Source of the DNA: an uncultured Eubacterium sp.
Lineage (GTDB): Bacteria > Bacillota > Clostridia > Lachnospirales > Lachnospiraceae
Assembly: GCA_934316845.1 (NCBI GenBank)
Contig: CAKRDZ010000006.1
Span: forward strand, 37,350-101,349
Direction: 5' to 3'
DNA: 64,000 nucleotides
Positions 9,002 to 17,205 of the stretch are shown piece by piece. The translations under genes were made by a program, and so were the position numbers. The notes beneath the pieces were generated by a model. It ran no database searches. It was not told the DNA's origin and saw only the letters and a program-made list of their open reading frames with translations. Every line of letters begins with the position of its first letter. Within the stretch, counting starts at the first letter, position 1.

Positions 9002-10441
9002 ATGAAAGGCATAAAAAATAGTTTTAAAAGCCGTAAGTTTAAGATGGGCGGCTACCAGACGCTGGTCATGGTGATCGTGATCATTCTTGTCATAGGACTG
9101 AATCTGGTTATAAATAAAATGAATATTACCGTAGACCTCAGTAGTCAGAAAATGTTTACCCTGACAGAGGATACGACAAATCTTGTCAGCAAGATTAAAG
9201 ATAAAGTAACGCTGTATTACATGTGTCAGGACGGCAGCGAAGTGACGCAGATTGAAAAAGTAGTGGATAATTACGATGGACTCGGATCTGTAAAAGTAGT
9301 GAAAAAAGACCCGGTTGTTTATCCAAATTTTTCCAAATCCTATACAGATGAAGAAATTCAAAGCAATGATGTCATTGTTGTCAATGAGACAAATGGAAAG
9401 AGCAAACTGGTAAGCCAGTCCGATATGCTTGTGGCAGAAATGAATTATCAGACAATGTCACAGGAGGTCAGCACATTAGATGCAGAGGGACAGATTACGG
9501 CAGCGATCCAGAGTGTGACATCTGCAAATTCAACAACTCTTTATTATACGTCCGGTCATAGTGAGCAGGAAATGGACTCGACATTTAAAGATGTTTTGAA
9601 TAAATCCAACATTGATACGAAGGAACTTGCGACGGAGTCCGCAGAAAGTGTGCCGGATGACTGCAGTATCCTTTTGATCAATGGGCCACAGTATGATTTT
9701 ACGGAAGCAGAGTATAAGGTGTTGTCAAGTTATCTGAAGGAAGGCGGAAAGGCAATGTTCTTCCTCTATCCTACGACAACTGAAAAAATGACATATTTTT
9801 ACAAATTGCTTTCCGATTACGGTGTCAATGTATCCGATGGTTATATCATTGATTCCGAAGGCTCGTACTCTTCCCAGTATCCGATGTATCTGACACCGAC
9901 GATGGAAGACAGCGATCTGACAAAAGACGTTACGGATACACAGAAGGTCGTTATTCCAATTTGTAAGGGTATGACGGTACAGAGTGATGTAAGAAGTACT
10001 TTGACGGTAGAAAATATGATGTCTACGACAGACAGTGCGTACGCAAAGACGAACATCAAATCGCAGACCGTGGACAAAGAGGACGGCGATATCAATGGAC
10101 CATTTAGTGTCGCTCTTTCGATTAAGGATTCGTATGCAGAGAAGACCAAAGGAACGGGGCATGCTACGGAGATTGTAGTATTTGGTTCGGTTAGTTTTGA
10201 AACCTCGACGTTCTTGGAGACGAACCAGTTTGGTAACCGAACAGTTCTGTTGAATTCCCTGTCGTACCTGTCCGGCGAAGAGACAACGACATTGGCAATT
10301 CCGACAAGAAGTCTGCAGCAGGAGACAGTACAGATTCAGGAAAGTGACATAATCTTCTTTACGGTTCTGCTCGTAGTACTCATTCCGCTTATTCTTCTTG
10401 GAATCGGATTATTTATCTGGATCAAAAGGAGGAAGAACTGA
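9002..10441 (+). CDS. Gldg-family ABC auxiliary protein
   Basis: A 479-residue membrane-anchored protein with one N-terminal span (about 20-38), a large extracytoplasmic region with the GldG/IFT52-like fold (FTLTEDTTNLV near the start, YTSGHSEQEM, FFLYPTTTEK), and a C-terminal span (about 455-473) followed by KRRKN. Such proteins partner GldA/GldF-like transporters; their action is not established. Its stop overlaps the next start (ATGA), so translation is probably coupled. Confidence 0.82.
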   Translation: MKGIKNSFKSRKFKMGGYQTLVMVIVIILVIGLNLVINKMNITVDLSSQKMFTLTEDTTNLVSKIKDKVTLYYMCQDGSEVTQIEKVVDNYDGLGSVKVVKKDPVVYPNFSKSYTDEEIQSNDVIVVNETNGKSKLVSQSDMLVAEMNYQTMSQEVSTLDAEGQITAAIQSVTSANSTTLYYTSGHSEQEMDSTFKDVLNKSNIDTKELATESAESVPDDCSILLINGPQYDFTEAEYKVLSSYLKEGGKAMFFLYPTTTEKMTYFYKLLSDYGVNVSDGYIIDSEGSYSSQYPMYLTPTMEDSDLTKDVTDTQKVVIPICKGMTVQSDVRSTLTVENMMSTTDSAYAKTNIKSQTVDKEDGDINGPFSVALSIKDSYAEKTKGTGHATEIVVFGSVSFETSTFLETNQFGNRTVLLNSLSYLSGEETTTLAIPTRSLQQETVQIQESDIIFFTVLLVVLIPLILLGIGLFIWIKRRKN

Positions 10442-12021
10442 TGAGCAAAGGAAAAAAGCAGTTACTTACGGTGATTGGTTTGCTTCTTTTGCTGGCAGCG
10501 ATGGTCTGTGCGTATGTTTTTGTCCCGAAGGGCGAAAGTGACACGTCGGACGAAGACGGGACGAAGGATACGGCAGCGAACACAGTAGAAGTGATCAATA
10601 TTGAAAAAGACAATGTGTCAGAAATTTCCATCACGTTAGGTGCTGTTACAGATGGAAAGCGACAGACAGAAATTCATTTGAAGAAGGATGGCGATTCTTG
10701 GAAATTTGCAGACGATGCTTCGATTCCGATTGATTCGGATCAGGTAGACAGCTTGATCGGAAGTATCAGCCCGGTAAAGGCATCGCAGAAGATTCAGACA
10801 GCAGATACTTCTCTTTCCGATTACGGTCTGGAAATCCCGGAGCAGACGGTAACGTTTACGACAAGCGATGGACAGACATATTCCTTTAAGTTTGGTTCCA
10901 GTGTGCCGGATAACGGTGGAAAATATGGTGTCTATGGAGACGACGCACAGGTGTATGCCTTTACGGAGACATTTTGCAGTAAATTTGATATCACGAAAAA
11001 CAGCCTGATCCAAAAAGATACGATCGATTCCATTGATTCCGAATATCTGACTTCCATTGAAGTAAAGAATAAGGGCGTTTCGACGTTCAAAGCGGAAGTG
11101 GTGCCGGACGACGAAAAGATTGATGCGTATACAAACTGGATCATTTCGAAGCCTTACAAAAAGGCGCTGGCCGGCTCTTCTACCAATGACTGGACGACAT
11201 TGCAGGATTCCTTTACAGACGTTACACTCGGAGATCTGGTAGAATATGGAAGCAAAAAACTGAAGAAATACGGTCTGACGGATGCCGATCCGGCAGGAGA
11301 GATCGAGGTCAAATACTTTGCCGTACCGGATGGCTACACGATGCCGTCGGCGACGGAAGCACCGACCGATAGTTCTTCCCGTACAACCGGGGAAAACAAT
11401 ATCAAAAACAAGGCTAATCTGGTGCCGGAAAAAGACCGTATCAACAAAGGATATACCCTGCTTGTCGGCAATAAGACAAAAGACGGAAACAATTTCTATG
11501 TACGCCTGAAAGACAACCACAATGTATATCTGATGGCGAAAGATACGCTGGAGTCGATGCTGACAGTCGATGCGTATACGTATATGGATCACAGTATTTA
11601 TTCCACACTGGCAACGGACATTGACGGATACGATGTTACGATTGGCGATCAGAAGATTTCCGTGACCCGTACCTCAACCGGCAAGAAAAATTCTGCCGGC
11701 AAGGAAACCAATATATGGACGGTCAATGGCAAAGAAGTACCGGACGACAAGGAAGATGATTTCCTTTCTCCGTATTCGAAAGCCTACCTCCTTGAGTTCT
11801 CCTCGTTTGCCAAAAAGGATGTGAAACCGGCAAGCGACAAACCGGTATTAAAGGTCGTATACCACGAATCAAACCGCGACGTGACGGTGACTTACCGCCC
11901 ATATGACGGTACAAACTTCTACCGTGTTGACAAAAATGGAATGGATTATTTCCTTGTCGATAAATTGTCGGTAGATGCAGTAATCGAGGCATTTAAGACA
12001 TTGCCGGATGTAGTGAAATAA
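10441..12021 (+). CDS. DUF4340 domain protein
   Basis: A 526-residue exported, membrane-anchored protein: one N-terminal span (about residues 8-25), a short acidic linker, then repeated beta-rich segments containing the DUF4340 pattern of serine/aspartate-rich strands (SDYGLEIPEQTVTF, YSFKFGSSVPDN). DUF4340 genes commonly follow gldG-like genes. Function unknown. It is the last gene of the operon, followed within 16 bases by a terminator. Confidence 0.82.
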   Translation: MSKGKKQLLTVIGLLLLLAAMVCAYVFVPKGESDTSDEDGTKDTAANTVEVINIEKDNVSEISITLGAVTDGKRQTEIHLKKDGDSWKFADDASIPIDSDQVDSLIGSISPVKASQKIQTADTSLSDYGLEIPEQTVTFTTSDGQTYSFKFGSSVPDNGGKYGVYGDDAQVYAFTETFCSKFDITKNSLIQKDTIDSIDSEYLTSIEVKNKGVSTFKAEVVPDDEKIDAYTNWIISKPYKKALAGSSTNDWTTLQDSFTDVTLGDLVEYGSKKLKKYGLTDADPAGEIEVKYFAVPDGYTMPSATEAPTDSSSRTTGENNIKNKANLVPEKDRINKGYTLLVGNKTKDGNNFYVRLKDNHNVYLMAKDTLESMLTVDAYTYMDHSIYSTLATDIDGYDVTIGDQKISVTRTSTGKKNSAGKETNIWTVNGKEVPDDKEDDFLSPYSKAYLLEFSSFAKKDVKPASDKPVLKVVYHESNRDVTVTYRPYDGTNFYRVDKNGMDYFLVDKLSVDAVIEAFKTLPDVVK

Positions 12022-12036
12022 AGTGAAAAGTGAGGG

Positions 12037-12079
12037 CAGCCTGTCAGGACAATGAAAATTGTCCGGCAGGCTGTTTTTT
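12037..12079 (+). terminator. Rho-independent terminator of the Gld-like operon
   Basis: A hairpin with arms CAGCCTG/CAGGCTG and inner arms GGACAAT/ATTGTCC (small bulge, GAAA loop), followed at 12074-12079 by six T. It lies 16 bases after the DUF4340 stop. Confidence 0.93.
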
Positions 12080-12124
12080 GTAAACAAGGCACCATGGAAT
12101 CTTGGAATATGGTTTAGAAAGCGT

Positions 12125-12414
12125 GGCATGACATTGGGAGGGAGGCGGTCATGCCGGGAGAGGGAAAACAGGGAAATGGCATGACATTGGGAAGGGAGGC
12201 GGTCATGCCGGGAGAGGAAAACAGGGAAATGGCATGACATTGGGAAGGGAGGCGGTCATGCCGGGAGAGGGAAAAGAGGAATTGGCATGACATTGGGGAG
12301 AGAGGCAGTCATGCCAAAAGAGGGGAAAAGAGGATATGGCATGACATTTGGGAGGAAGGCGGTCATGCCGGGAGAGGGAAAAGAGGGAATTGGCATGACT
12401 TTGGGGAAAAAGGC
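12125..12414 (+). repeat. tandem array of 53-54 bp units with internal inverted repeats
   Basis: Units start at 12125, 12178, 12231, 12284, 12338 and 12392 (last one partial), spacing 53, 53, 53, 54, 54. Each full unit opens with GGCATGAC and, about 15 purine-rich bases later, carries the inverted copy GTCATGCC (the unit at 12284 has GTCATGCCA after GGCAGTC). Between hairpins lie G/A-rich spacers. Read backwards the array gives an open frame with the recurring peptide SRHDRLPP, which I regard as an accident of the repeat. It fills most of the gap between the operon terminator and the phosphatase gene. Confidence 0.9.
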
Positions 12415-12515
12415 AACCAATACGCGAGAAGTTTCCCGAATAGGTTGCCTTTAAAGCAAGCATGTCTGCCCAGAGGCAGCCAAAAAAGAAGACCCTGTCA
12501 ATCCAGGTTGCTTTT
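12409..12515 (+). other. inverted-repeat rich segment after the tandem array
   Basis: AAAGGCAACC (12409-12418) pairs with GGTTGCCTTT (12443-12452); next AAAGCAA (12453-12459) pairs with TTGCTTT (12508-12514) around a small CTGCC/GGCAG hairpin, then T residues follow. The remaining bases to 12604 hold one more short hairpin, CACCGGC-TAT-GCCGGTG near 12549-12565. No gene is supported. Confidence 0.5.
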
Positions 12516-12604
12516 TCTGGCATTTATTGTATCGCAGCAAAATAAACCACCGGCTATGCCGGTGTAATTAATGGCACTCTTTGGTAGAAATCCGGGAGTG
12601 TTTT

Positions 12605-12613
12605 TGGTATAAT
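12605..12613 (+). promoter_or_regulatory. extended -10 promoter of the phosphatase gene
   Basis: TGGTATAAT gives a consensus extended -10 (TGnTATAAT), 35 bases before the ATG at 12648. No good -35 box is seen at 17 bases, as is often true for extended -10 promoters. Confidence 0.65.
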
Positions 12614-12647
12614 AGGGAATGTTAAAAACATTTTGAGGAGAAGAGAT

Positions 12648-13328
12648 ATGGTTCGCAGTTTACTTAGTACAACGGAGAATACCAGAGACTTGGGCGGATA
12701 TATAACAAGAACGGGAAAACAGACAAGATACGAGAGTATCCTGCGCAGTGATGTTCAGAATTATCCGAGCGGGGAAGATATTGAATTTTTAAAAATGAAG
12801 AATATAACAACGATTATTGATATGCGTGGGCAAAAGGATGTAGATAGAAAGCCGAGCGGTTTCGCAAATAGAAACGACTTTGAGTATTATAATTTTCAAA
12901 TTAGCGAAGGCAGTGGTGTGCCGGAATCGGTGGAGGCTGTGCCTATAAGTTATATGAGTATTGCAAGAGCAAAGGAAATACCGAATGTATTTAAATGTAT
13001 AGCAAATGCTAAGACAGGCGTAATGTTTAATTGTACAGCGGGCAAAGACAGGACCGGTGTAGTTTCTGCGATTTTATTACTGCATGCCGGCGTATGTGAT
13101 GAAGATATTGTAGAGAATTATGTATTGACTAGGGAGTATGGAAAAGGACGCTTGGAATTGATACATAAGAATTTTCCGGAATTGGATATGAATGTAGTAA
13201 CGCCTTGCAAAATGTTTATGGAACAGTTTTTAAGATTGTTTCGAGCGGAATATGGCGATACCGATAAATATTTTAGAATAATCGGACTTAATGATGAAGA
13301 AATCAAGGCATTAAGAGATAAATTGTAG
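12648..13328 (+). CDS. tyrosine-protein phosphatase (Y_phosphatase3 type)
   Basis: A 226-residue cytosolic protein. It opens with the family's NTRDLGGY motif (residues 11-18), followed by RSD (33-35), and has the C-x5-R active site in FNCTAGKDRTG (Cys129, Arg135); the residue before Cys is Asn instead of the usual His. The family removes phosphate from tyrosine or inositol lipids. The ATG at 12648 follows TTGAGGAG; the gene is preceded by its own promoter and followed by a non-coding fold-back element, so it is monocistronic. Codon use looks more AT-rich than in the flanking operons. Confidence 0.85.
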   Translation: MVRSLLSTTENTRDLGGYITRTGKQTRYESILRSDVQNYPSGEDIEFLKMKNITTIIDMRGQKDVDRKPSGFANRNDFEYYNFQISEGSGVPESVEAVPISYMSIARAKEIPNVFKCIANAKTGVMFNCTAGKDRTGVVSAILLLHAGVCDEDIVENYVLTREYGKGRLELIHKNFPELDMNVVTPCKMFMEQFLRLFRAEYGDTDKYFRIIGLNDEEIKALRDKL

Positions 13329-13407
13329 GAAGCAGATGTCTTAAACTTATACTATGTCATGCAAATTTTTTGAATATAATATGTTTTTACAGTCTTGCTA
13401 TATAGGA

Positions 13408-13544
13408 AAAAATAAGTCCCTGTTTTTGTATGAGGGATTTAGAACACCGTCGGTACATAGAGGGCGTAGTTTGCCCTCATGTACCGTTACGAGTGTTCTT
13501 CTAAGCGAAAGCGGTCCCGAATGGAAAAGCAGGGGCTTATTTTT
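13408..13544 (+). other. large fold-back element / candidate structured RNA
   Basis: A 20-bp closing helix with two G-U pairs joins 13408-13427 to 13525-13544. Inside it, 13441-13447 pairs with 13493-13499 (AGAACAC/GTGTTCT), then GGTACAT/ATGTACC and GAGGGC/GCCCTC continue to a 7-base loop at 13466-13472. The 3' inner segment 13496-13521 holds a 26-nt string that recurs at 34883-34908 with two changes, and contains GC-GAAA-GC, a GNRA tetraloop. T-runs flank both sides, so it could terminate transcription on either strand. It lies between the phosphatase gene and the GntR promoter. I recognise no named RNA family. Confidence 0.7.
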
Positions 13545-13593
13545 CTTATAAGCAAAACTGTAAATATTTTTCTAAAGAAGTAAAAAAAGCCCC

Positions 13594-13622
13594 TTGACAT
13601 TTCCGTTTTCTAAGAGTATACT
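13594..13622 (+). promoter_or_regulatory. sigma-A type promoter of the GntR-ABC operon
   Basis: TTGACA (13594-13599), a 17-base spacer and TATACT (13617-13622): near-consensus vegetative promoter, 68 bases before the GntR start. Confidence 0.92.
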
Positions 13623-13667
13623 AACTGTATCATCACAAATAGTACAGTTGGTACAGATGATACAGTT
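13623..13667 (+). promoter_or_regulatory. probable GntR operator
   Basis: Directly after the -10 box, AACTGTATCATC (13623-13634) is matched by its perfect inverted copy GATGATACAGTT (13656-13667), 21 bases apart. Inside, TACAG recurs at 13643, 13652 and 13661 with a 9-base period. Position over the transcription start suggests autorepression by the GntR-family protein encoded next. Confidence 0.75.
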
Positions 13668-13689
13668 GCTTGGAAAGGGAGGTGACGAT

Positions 13690-14067
13690 ATGATTGAGAT
13701 TAATCCGACAAGCAGCCAGCCAATCTTTGAGCAGATCATCGCGCAAGTGAAGATGGCGGTGCTCAAAGGGCTTTTAAAACCGGGGGACAGCATTCCGTCG
13801 GTTCGGAAGATGGCGCTTTCGCTGTCTGTGACACCGGGGACGGTGGCAAAAGCGTACAGCGAGTTGGAGCGGCAGCAAGTGATCGTGACAATTCGCGGAA
13901 AAGGTGCTTATATCGCGGAGACAGGAGAGATACAGCCTTCGGAGAGGCAGAAAGAGCAGGGAAAACAGAAACTAAAAGAAGCCTGTGTAGAAATGATATA
14001 TCTGGGTTTTTCCAAAAAGGAGATTTTGAAGATGGTGGAAGAACTGTATGAGACAGCGACTTCATAA
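13690..14067 (+). CDS. GntR-family transcriptional regulator (YtrA-like)
   Basis: A 125-residue repressor: N-terminal winged helix-turn-helix (PIFEQIIAQVKMAV, GDSIPSVRKMA, VTPGTVAKAY) and a short ~45-residue helical tail without a ligand domain, the YtrA subfamily layout. These usually control adjacent ABC genes. The ATG at 13690 follows GGGAGGTG; an in-frame ATG upstream would begin inside the promoter. It leads a four-gene operon and faces a palindromic site just upstream. Confidence 0.9.
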   Translation: MIEINPTSSQPIFEQIIAQVKMAVLKGLLKPGDSIPSVRKMALSLSVTPGTVAKAYSELERQQVIVTIRGKGAYIAETGEIQPSERQKEQGKQKLKEACVEMIYLGFSKKEILKMVEELYETATS

Positions 14068-14085
14068 AGAAAGGAAGGGGAAACG

Positions 14086-14970
14086 ATGTTAGAGGTAAAA
14101 CATGTGACGAAATCATATACCAGAGGGGGAACACCTGCGATTGAAGACATCTCATTTCAGGTGGAACCGGGAAAGATACACGGATTGATCGGACCAAATG
14201 GTTCCGGAAAGACGACATTGATCAAGTGTATCACAGGAATCCTGTCAACCGATGAAGGAGAGATTTTACTGGATGGAGAAAAAATCTACGACAATCCGGT
14301 GGCAAAGGAAAAGATAGGGTACGTGGCAGATAATTGTAATTTTTTCCTGAATTACAAAGTAAAGGACATGATTAAATTTTATCAGGGCATGTACGGAAAA
14401 TTTGAGGAAGAAGAGTTTCATAAGTTAAATGAAATGTTTCAGATCCCATTGACAAGGAGAGTGGGGCATCTGTCGAAGGGGCAGAAAATGCGGCTTTCCT
14501 TTATGCTGAATATGGCGATGAAGCCGGAACTGCTTGTGATGGATGAGCCGACTTCCGGACTGGATGCGATGGCAAAAGCGGATCTTTTGGAGCAGGTGAT
14601 CGCCAAAGTAGATTATGATGAGACGGCGGTGATCATTTCGACCCATCATTTGCATGAACTGGAAAAAATATGTGATACGGTGACGATGATGAACATTGGT
14701 GGAATCCAGTATCAGGGAGAACTGGATGACGTGAAAGACAATATTCAGAAATATCAGGTGGTATTTAAGGGAGGCATTCCGGAGGGGGTACTTGGCAGTG
14801 AAAATATAGTCAATTATTCCAATATCGGAAGCGTTTATACCTTTTTATGGAAGGGATCGGAAGATGCGATCACCTATTTTATGGATAGAGGAGCAGATCT
14901 GGCAGAGCAGACCGAGATTTCTTTGGAAGAAGTCTTTATCTATTCAAATCGAAGGAGGAGAGAAAAATGA
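14086..14970 (+). CDS. ABC transporter ATP-binding protein (YtrB-like)
   Basis: A 294-residue ATPase with Walker A GPNGSGKTT (36-44), signature LSKGQ (129-133), Walker B LLVMDEP (149-155) and H-loop STHHLHE. Its stop overlaps the permease start by four bases. The GntR/ATPase/permease/exported-protein order recalls the B. subtilis ytr operon, which answers cell-wall antibiotics; the substrate here is unknown. Confidence 0.9.
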   Translation: MLEVKHVTKSYTRGGTPAIEDISFQVEPGKIHGLIGPNGSGKTTLIKCITGILSTDEGEILLDGEKIYDNPVAKEKIGYVADNCNFFLNYKVKDMIKFYQGMYGKFEEEEFHKLNEMFQIPLTRRVGHLSKGQKMRLSFMLNMAMKPELLVMDEPTSGLDAMAKADLLEQVIAKVDYDETAVIISTHHLHELEKICDTVTMMNIGGIQYQGELDDVKDNIQKYQVVFKGGIPEGVLGSENIVNYSNIGSVYTFLWKGSEDAITYFMDRGADLAEQTEISLEEVFIYSNRRRREK

Positions 14971-16088
14971 GGAATCAATATCGTACGTATATGAAACGTG
15001 AGATCAAGAAAACATACCCGCTTCTTATCGCGGGAATTCTGTTTTTGTTACTTGCCGGGATCGTTGCTGCGAGTATGACAAAAGGAGCTTATGAAGCTGC
15101 TTTGCTTGAAATGTCAGATCACTTTACCAGTCAGACTGTGTTGAATATGTCAGACGCAACGGATCTTTTTGTGAAAGCGGCATTTGGCGGAAACGCTCCT
15201 GCCTTTTATATGATGGCGATTCTTGTGTTTCTTGTGCTGCTTCTTCAGCAGACATTTTCACAGGAAAATCGAAGCGGAATTGCAGATTTTTTACAGGTTT
15301 TGCCACTTCGTGAGCGGGATAAAGTAATTATGAAACTGATCAATGCCCATGCGGCAATTGCTTTATATACGTTATCCTTTGGAATTATTATGTCATTGTC
15401 CTGTCTGAGTGTCAATGGCAGTCTTCAGAAAGTGACAGAATTTTACTTTAAATCTTTTACACAGACCAATCCTTACAGTTTGATCTGGCATAGCGCGCTT
15501 TTACAATTTTTGGGAATGAGTTCCATGTATCTGATCTTCTTCCTGACGATCACCTGCATTCATAACCGCTTTTTGTCTTATGCAATTGGTGTCGGTTTCT
15601 TGATCAGTCCGGTGGCGTTCAGTCTGTGGTTTGGTGATATCTTTCGTTATGGACAGGAGAGAAGTCTGATCGTAAGATACTTCATTCCCTGCTACTTCTT
15701 CCCGGATGTGCTCTTTATAGCTACGTCAGAAAGCGATTCTTATCTAAATATCCAGTGGGACGGATATGGCGCACATATTACACTTTACATTGGTATGATC
15801 GTAGTGGCAGGTGCCTTGATCGTGCTTGCCGTCTCCAAAAAATGGCATATTCGGGAGGCGCACAATGTGCTGATGAACGATGAAACGGCAGCACAGTTTG
15901 TTATCACAGGAATTGCATTTTGTACCGCATTGTTTGGGGCAGATTTTATCCTGCAGATGATAACTTATGGCAGAGACCATTATTCTATGGTGACATACTG
16001 GGTACTGTGCATTATCATTACGATTATTTGTTACACAATTCTAAGTATTATCCGGCGGCTGATCGAAAAACGTCAGCAGGGAATGTAA
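14967..16088 (+). CDS. ABC-2 type permease
   Basis: A 373-residue membrane protein with about seven hydrophobic spans: one near 18-36, a conserved QQTFSQENRSGIADFLQ cytosolic turn, then paired spans, the last near 345-363. Start overlaps the ATPase stop (ATGA), so translation is coupled. It is the channel partner of the preceding ATPase by context. Confidence 0.87.
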   Translation: MRNQYRTYMKREIKKTYPLLIAGILFLLLAGIVAASMTKGAYEAALLEMSDHFTSQTVLNMSDATDLFVKAAFGGNAPAFYMMAILVFLVLLLQQTFSQENRSGIADFLQVLPLRERDKVIMKLINAHAAIALYTLSFGIIMSLSCLSVNGSLQKVTEFYFKSFTQTNPYSLIWHSALLQFLGMSSMYLIFFLTITCIHNRFLSYAIGVGFLISPVAFSLWFGDIFRYGQERSLIVRYFIPCYFFPDVLFIATSESDSYLNIQWDGYGAHITLYIGMIVVAGALIVLAVSKKWHIREAHNVLMNDETAAQFVITGIAFCTALFGADFILQMITYGRDHYSMVTYWVLCIIITIICYTILSIIRRLIEKRQQGM

Positions 16089-16101
16089 GAAAGGGGGCAT
16101 A

Positions 16102-17133
16102 ATGATGAATGCTAAAAATTCAAAATGGCTGGGAATTATCCTTGTTCCATTTATATTTGGAATTTTAATTCTAGTGGCATCGGTATCGGTCAAAGGGCAA
16201 AAAGAAGATGCGTACAGCAACCTGACGATGGATGCCATGAGTGGGACAGAAAACTATACGGCGCGGGGGTACGTGAAAGCAAAGGACTTTCCGCAGGCAC
16301 TTAAAAATCTTGTCGCTTCGGGGCTGCTTTCCCTTGACGAGGATACGGCTCTCGACGATAAGGATGATTATGTGGAAGACGCGAGCAGTTATAAATCCAG
16401 TTACGAATGCCTGTTAGACAGCGCGGAATTTATGAAGAGAAAGACCGGAAATGTGGTGAGTACATTAGATTCGGAATCTGATTATATGTTCAAGATCAAG
16501 TTTGACTATAAGGAAAAAGCATTTACGGACGAGTCCTATGATACGATCGCCAAAGTGGAACAATGTGGTTTTACCGGATTTACGGAGCAGATCAAGCGGC
16601 TGGAAAAAGAGTATCAGAGCATATCACAGACAGCCATAGAAGATGGGCAGTATGACTTATACTATCGGATCTATAATCAGGGAGTCGGTTTTGAATTGAA
16701 TGAGTTATTACACGGAGAGATTGAAGTGGAACTGCAGTTGAATATCAACAGTCTTTACATTCCGGAAAAATACCAGAACATCATTGAAACCGTGACACAA
16801 AGTGAAGAGTATATGCTTCGTGCCTCCAGTGTAGATACGAAAAGTGAGGTTCTGACATTTGGTGCGGCCAATGCTGTCCTGACACGGGGTACAGGACAAA
16901 ACTACGAGGAAGGAACCGGACCGGATCTGCCGACCTTTGGCGACACGACGATCAGTTTCATCTTTCAGGATAATCAGGTGACCGGATACTATGTCACAAC
17001 CAATGAAAACAAATTGGAATTGACAGAATCTGACAAAAAACTCATTCAGACGGTGGCGCCGGGACTTAAACTGAGCTTTCCGGAACGTCCAAATTACACC
17101 GAACTTTCCAATAAATTATATATTGCCAAATAA
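16102..17133 (+). CDS. unrecognised membrane-anchored exported protein
   Basis: A 343-residue protein I do not recognise. Residues 9-28 form a single hydrophobic anchor after a basic start; the rest is hydrophilic and predicted extracytoplasmic, rich in Asp/Glu/Tyr, without Cys lipobox. It is last in the GntR-ABC operon, 13 bases after the permease, so it probably assists or is regulated with that transporter. Start could be the ATG at 16102 or the next codon. Confidence 0.7.
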   Translation: MMNAKNSKWLGIILVPFIFGILILVASVSVKGQKEDAYSNLTMDAMSGTENYTARGYVKAKDFPQALKNLVASGLLSLDEDTALDDKDDYVEDASSYKSSYECLLDSAEFMKRKTGNVVSTLDSESDYMFKIKFDYKEKAFTDESYDTIAKVEQCGFTGFTEQIKRLEKEYQSISQTAIEDGQYDLYYRIYNQGVGFELNELLHGEIEVELQLNINSLYIPEKYQNIIETVTQSEEYMLRASSVDTKSEVLTFGAANAVLTRGTGQNYEEGTGPDLPTFGDTTISFIFQDNQVTGYYVTTNENKLELTESDKKLIQTVAPGLKLSFPERPNYTELSNKLYIAK

Positions 17134-17141
17134 AAACCTTT

Positions 17142-17205
17142 AAAAGCCTCTTTGTTTGTGGTAGAATAAATACTGATTCTACGAACAAACAGGAGGCTTT
17201 TTTTT
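17142..17205 (+). terminator. terminator-like hairpin overlapping the fbp ribosome site
   Basis: A long imperfect hairpin pairs AAAAGCCTC (17142-17150) with GAGGCTTTT (from 17193) and GTAGAAT with ATTCTAC inside, followed by eight T at 17198-17205. The fbp Shine-Dalgarno AGGAGG (17191-17196) lies in its 3' arm and the ATG follows the last T. It can end the ABC operon and, in any read-through mRNA, hide the fbp ribosome site. Confidence 0.8.

Noticed and set aside
10636..11592. 318-codon minus-strand open frame within the DUF4340 gene
   Set aside because: Shadow frame; Cys/Arg/His-rich composition typical of antisense reading.
12125..12414. Possible CRISPR array
   Set aside because: The whole 53-54 bp unit is conserved, including the spacer-like part, so there are no unique spacers; no cas genes nearby.
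11869..12523. Minus-strand open frames with the recurring peptide SRHDRLPP
   Set aside because: They are the reverse reading of the tandem hairpin array; no ribosome site, overlap with the DUF4340 gene end, and the peptide repeat follows directly from the DNA repeat.
13408..13544. Twister or hammerhead ribozyme
   Set aside because: GGTCCC and a possible pseudoknot recall twister, but the AAGCCCGG segment and the second strand are missing, and the short copy at 34871 has no partner strand; hammerhead CUGAUGA is absent.
13354..13551. Short plus-strand open frame of 65 codons
   Set aside because: It lies across the fold-back element, has no ribosome site and an unlikely composition.
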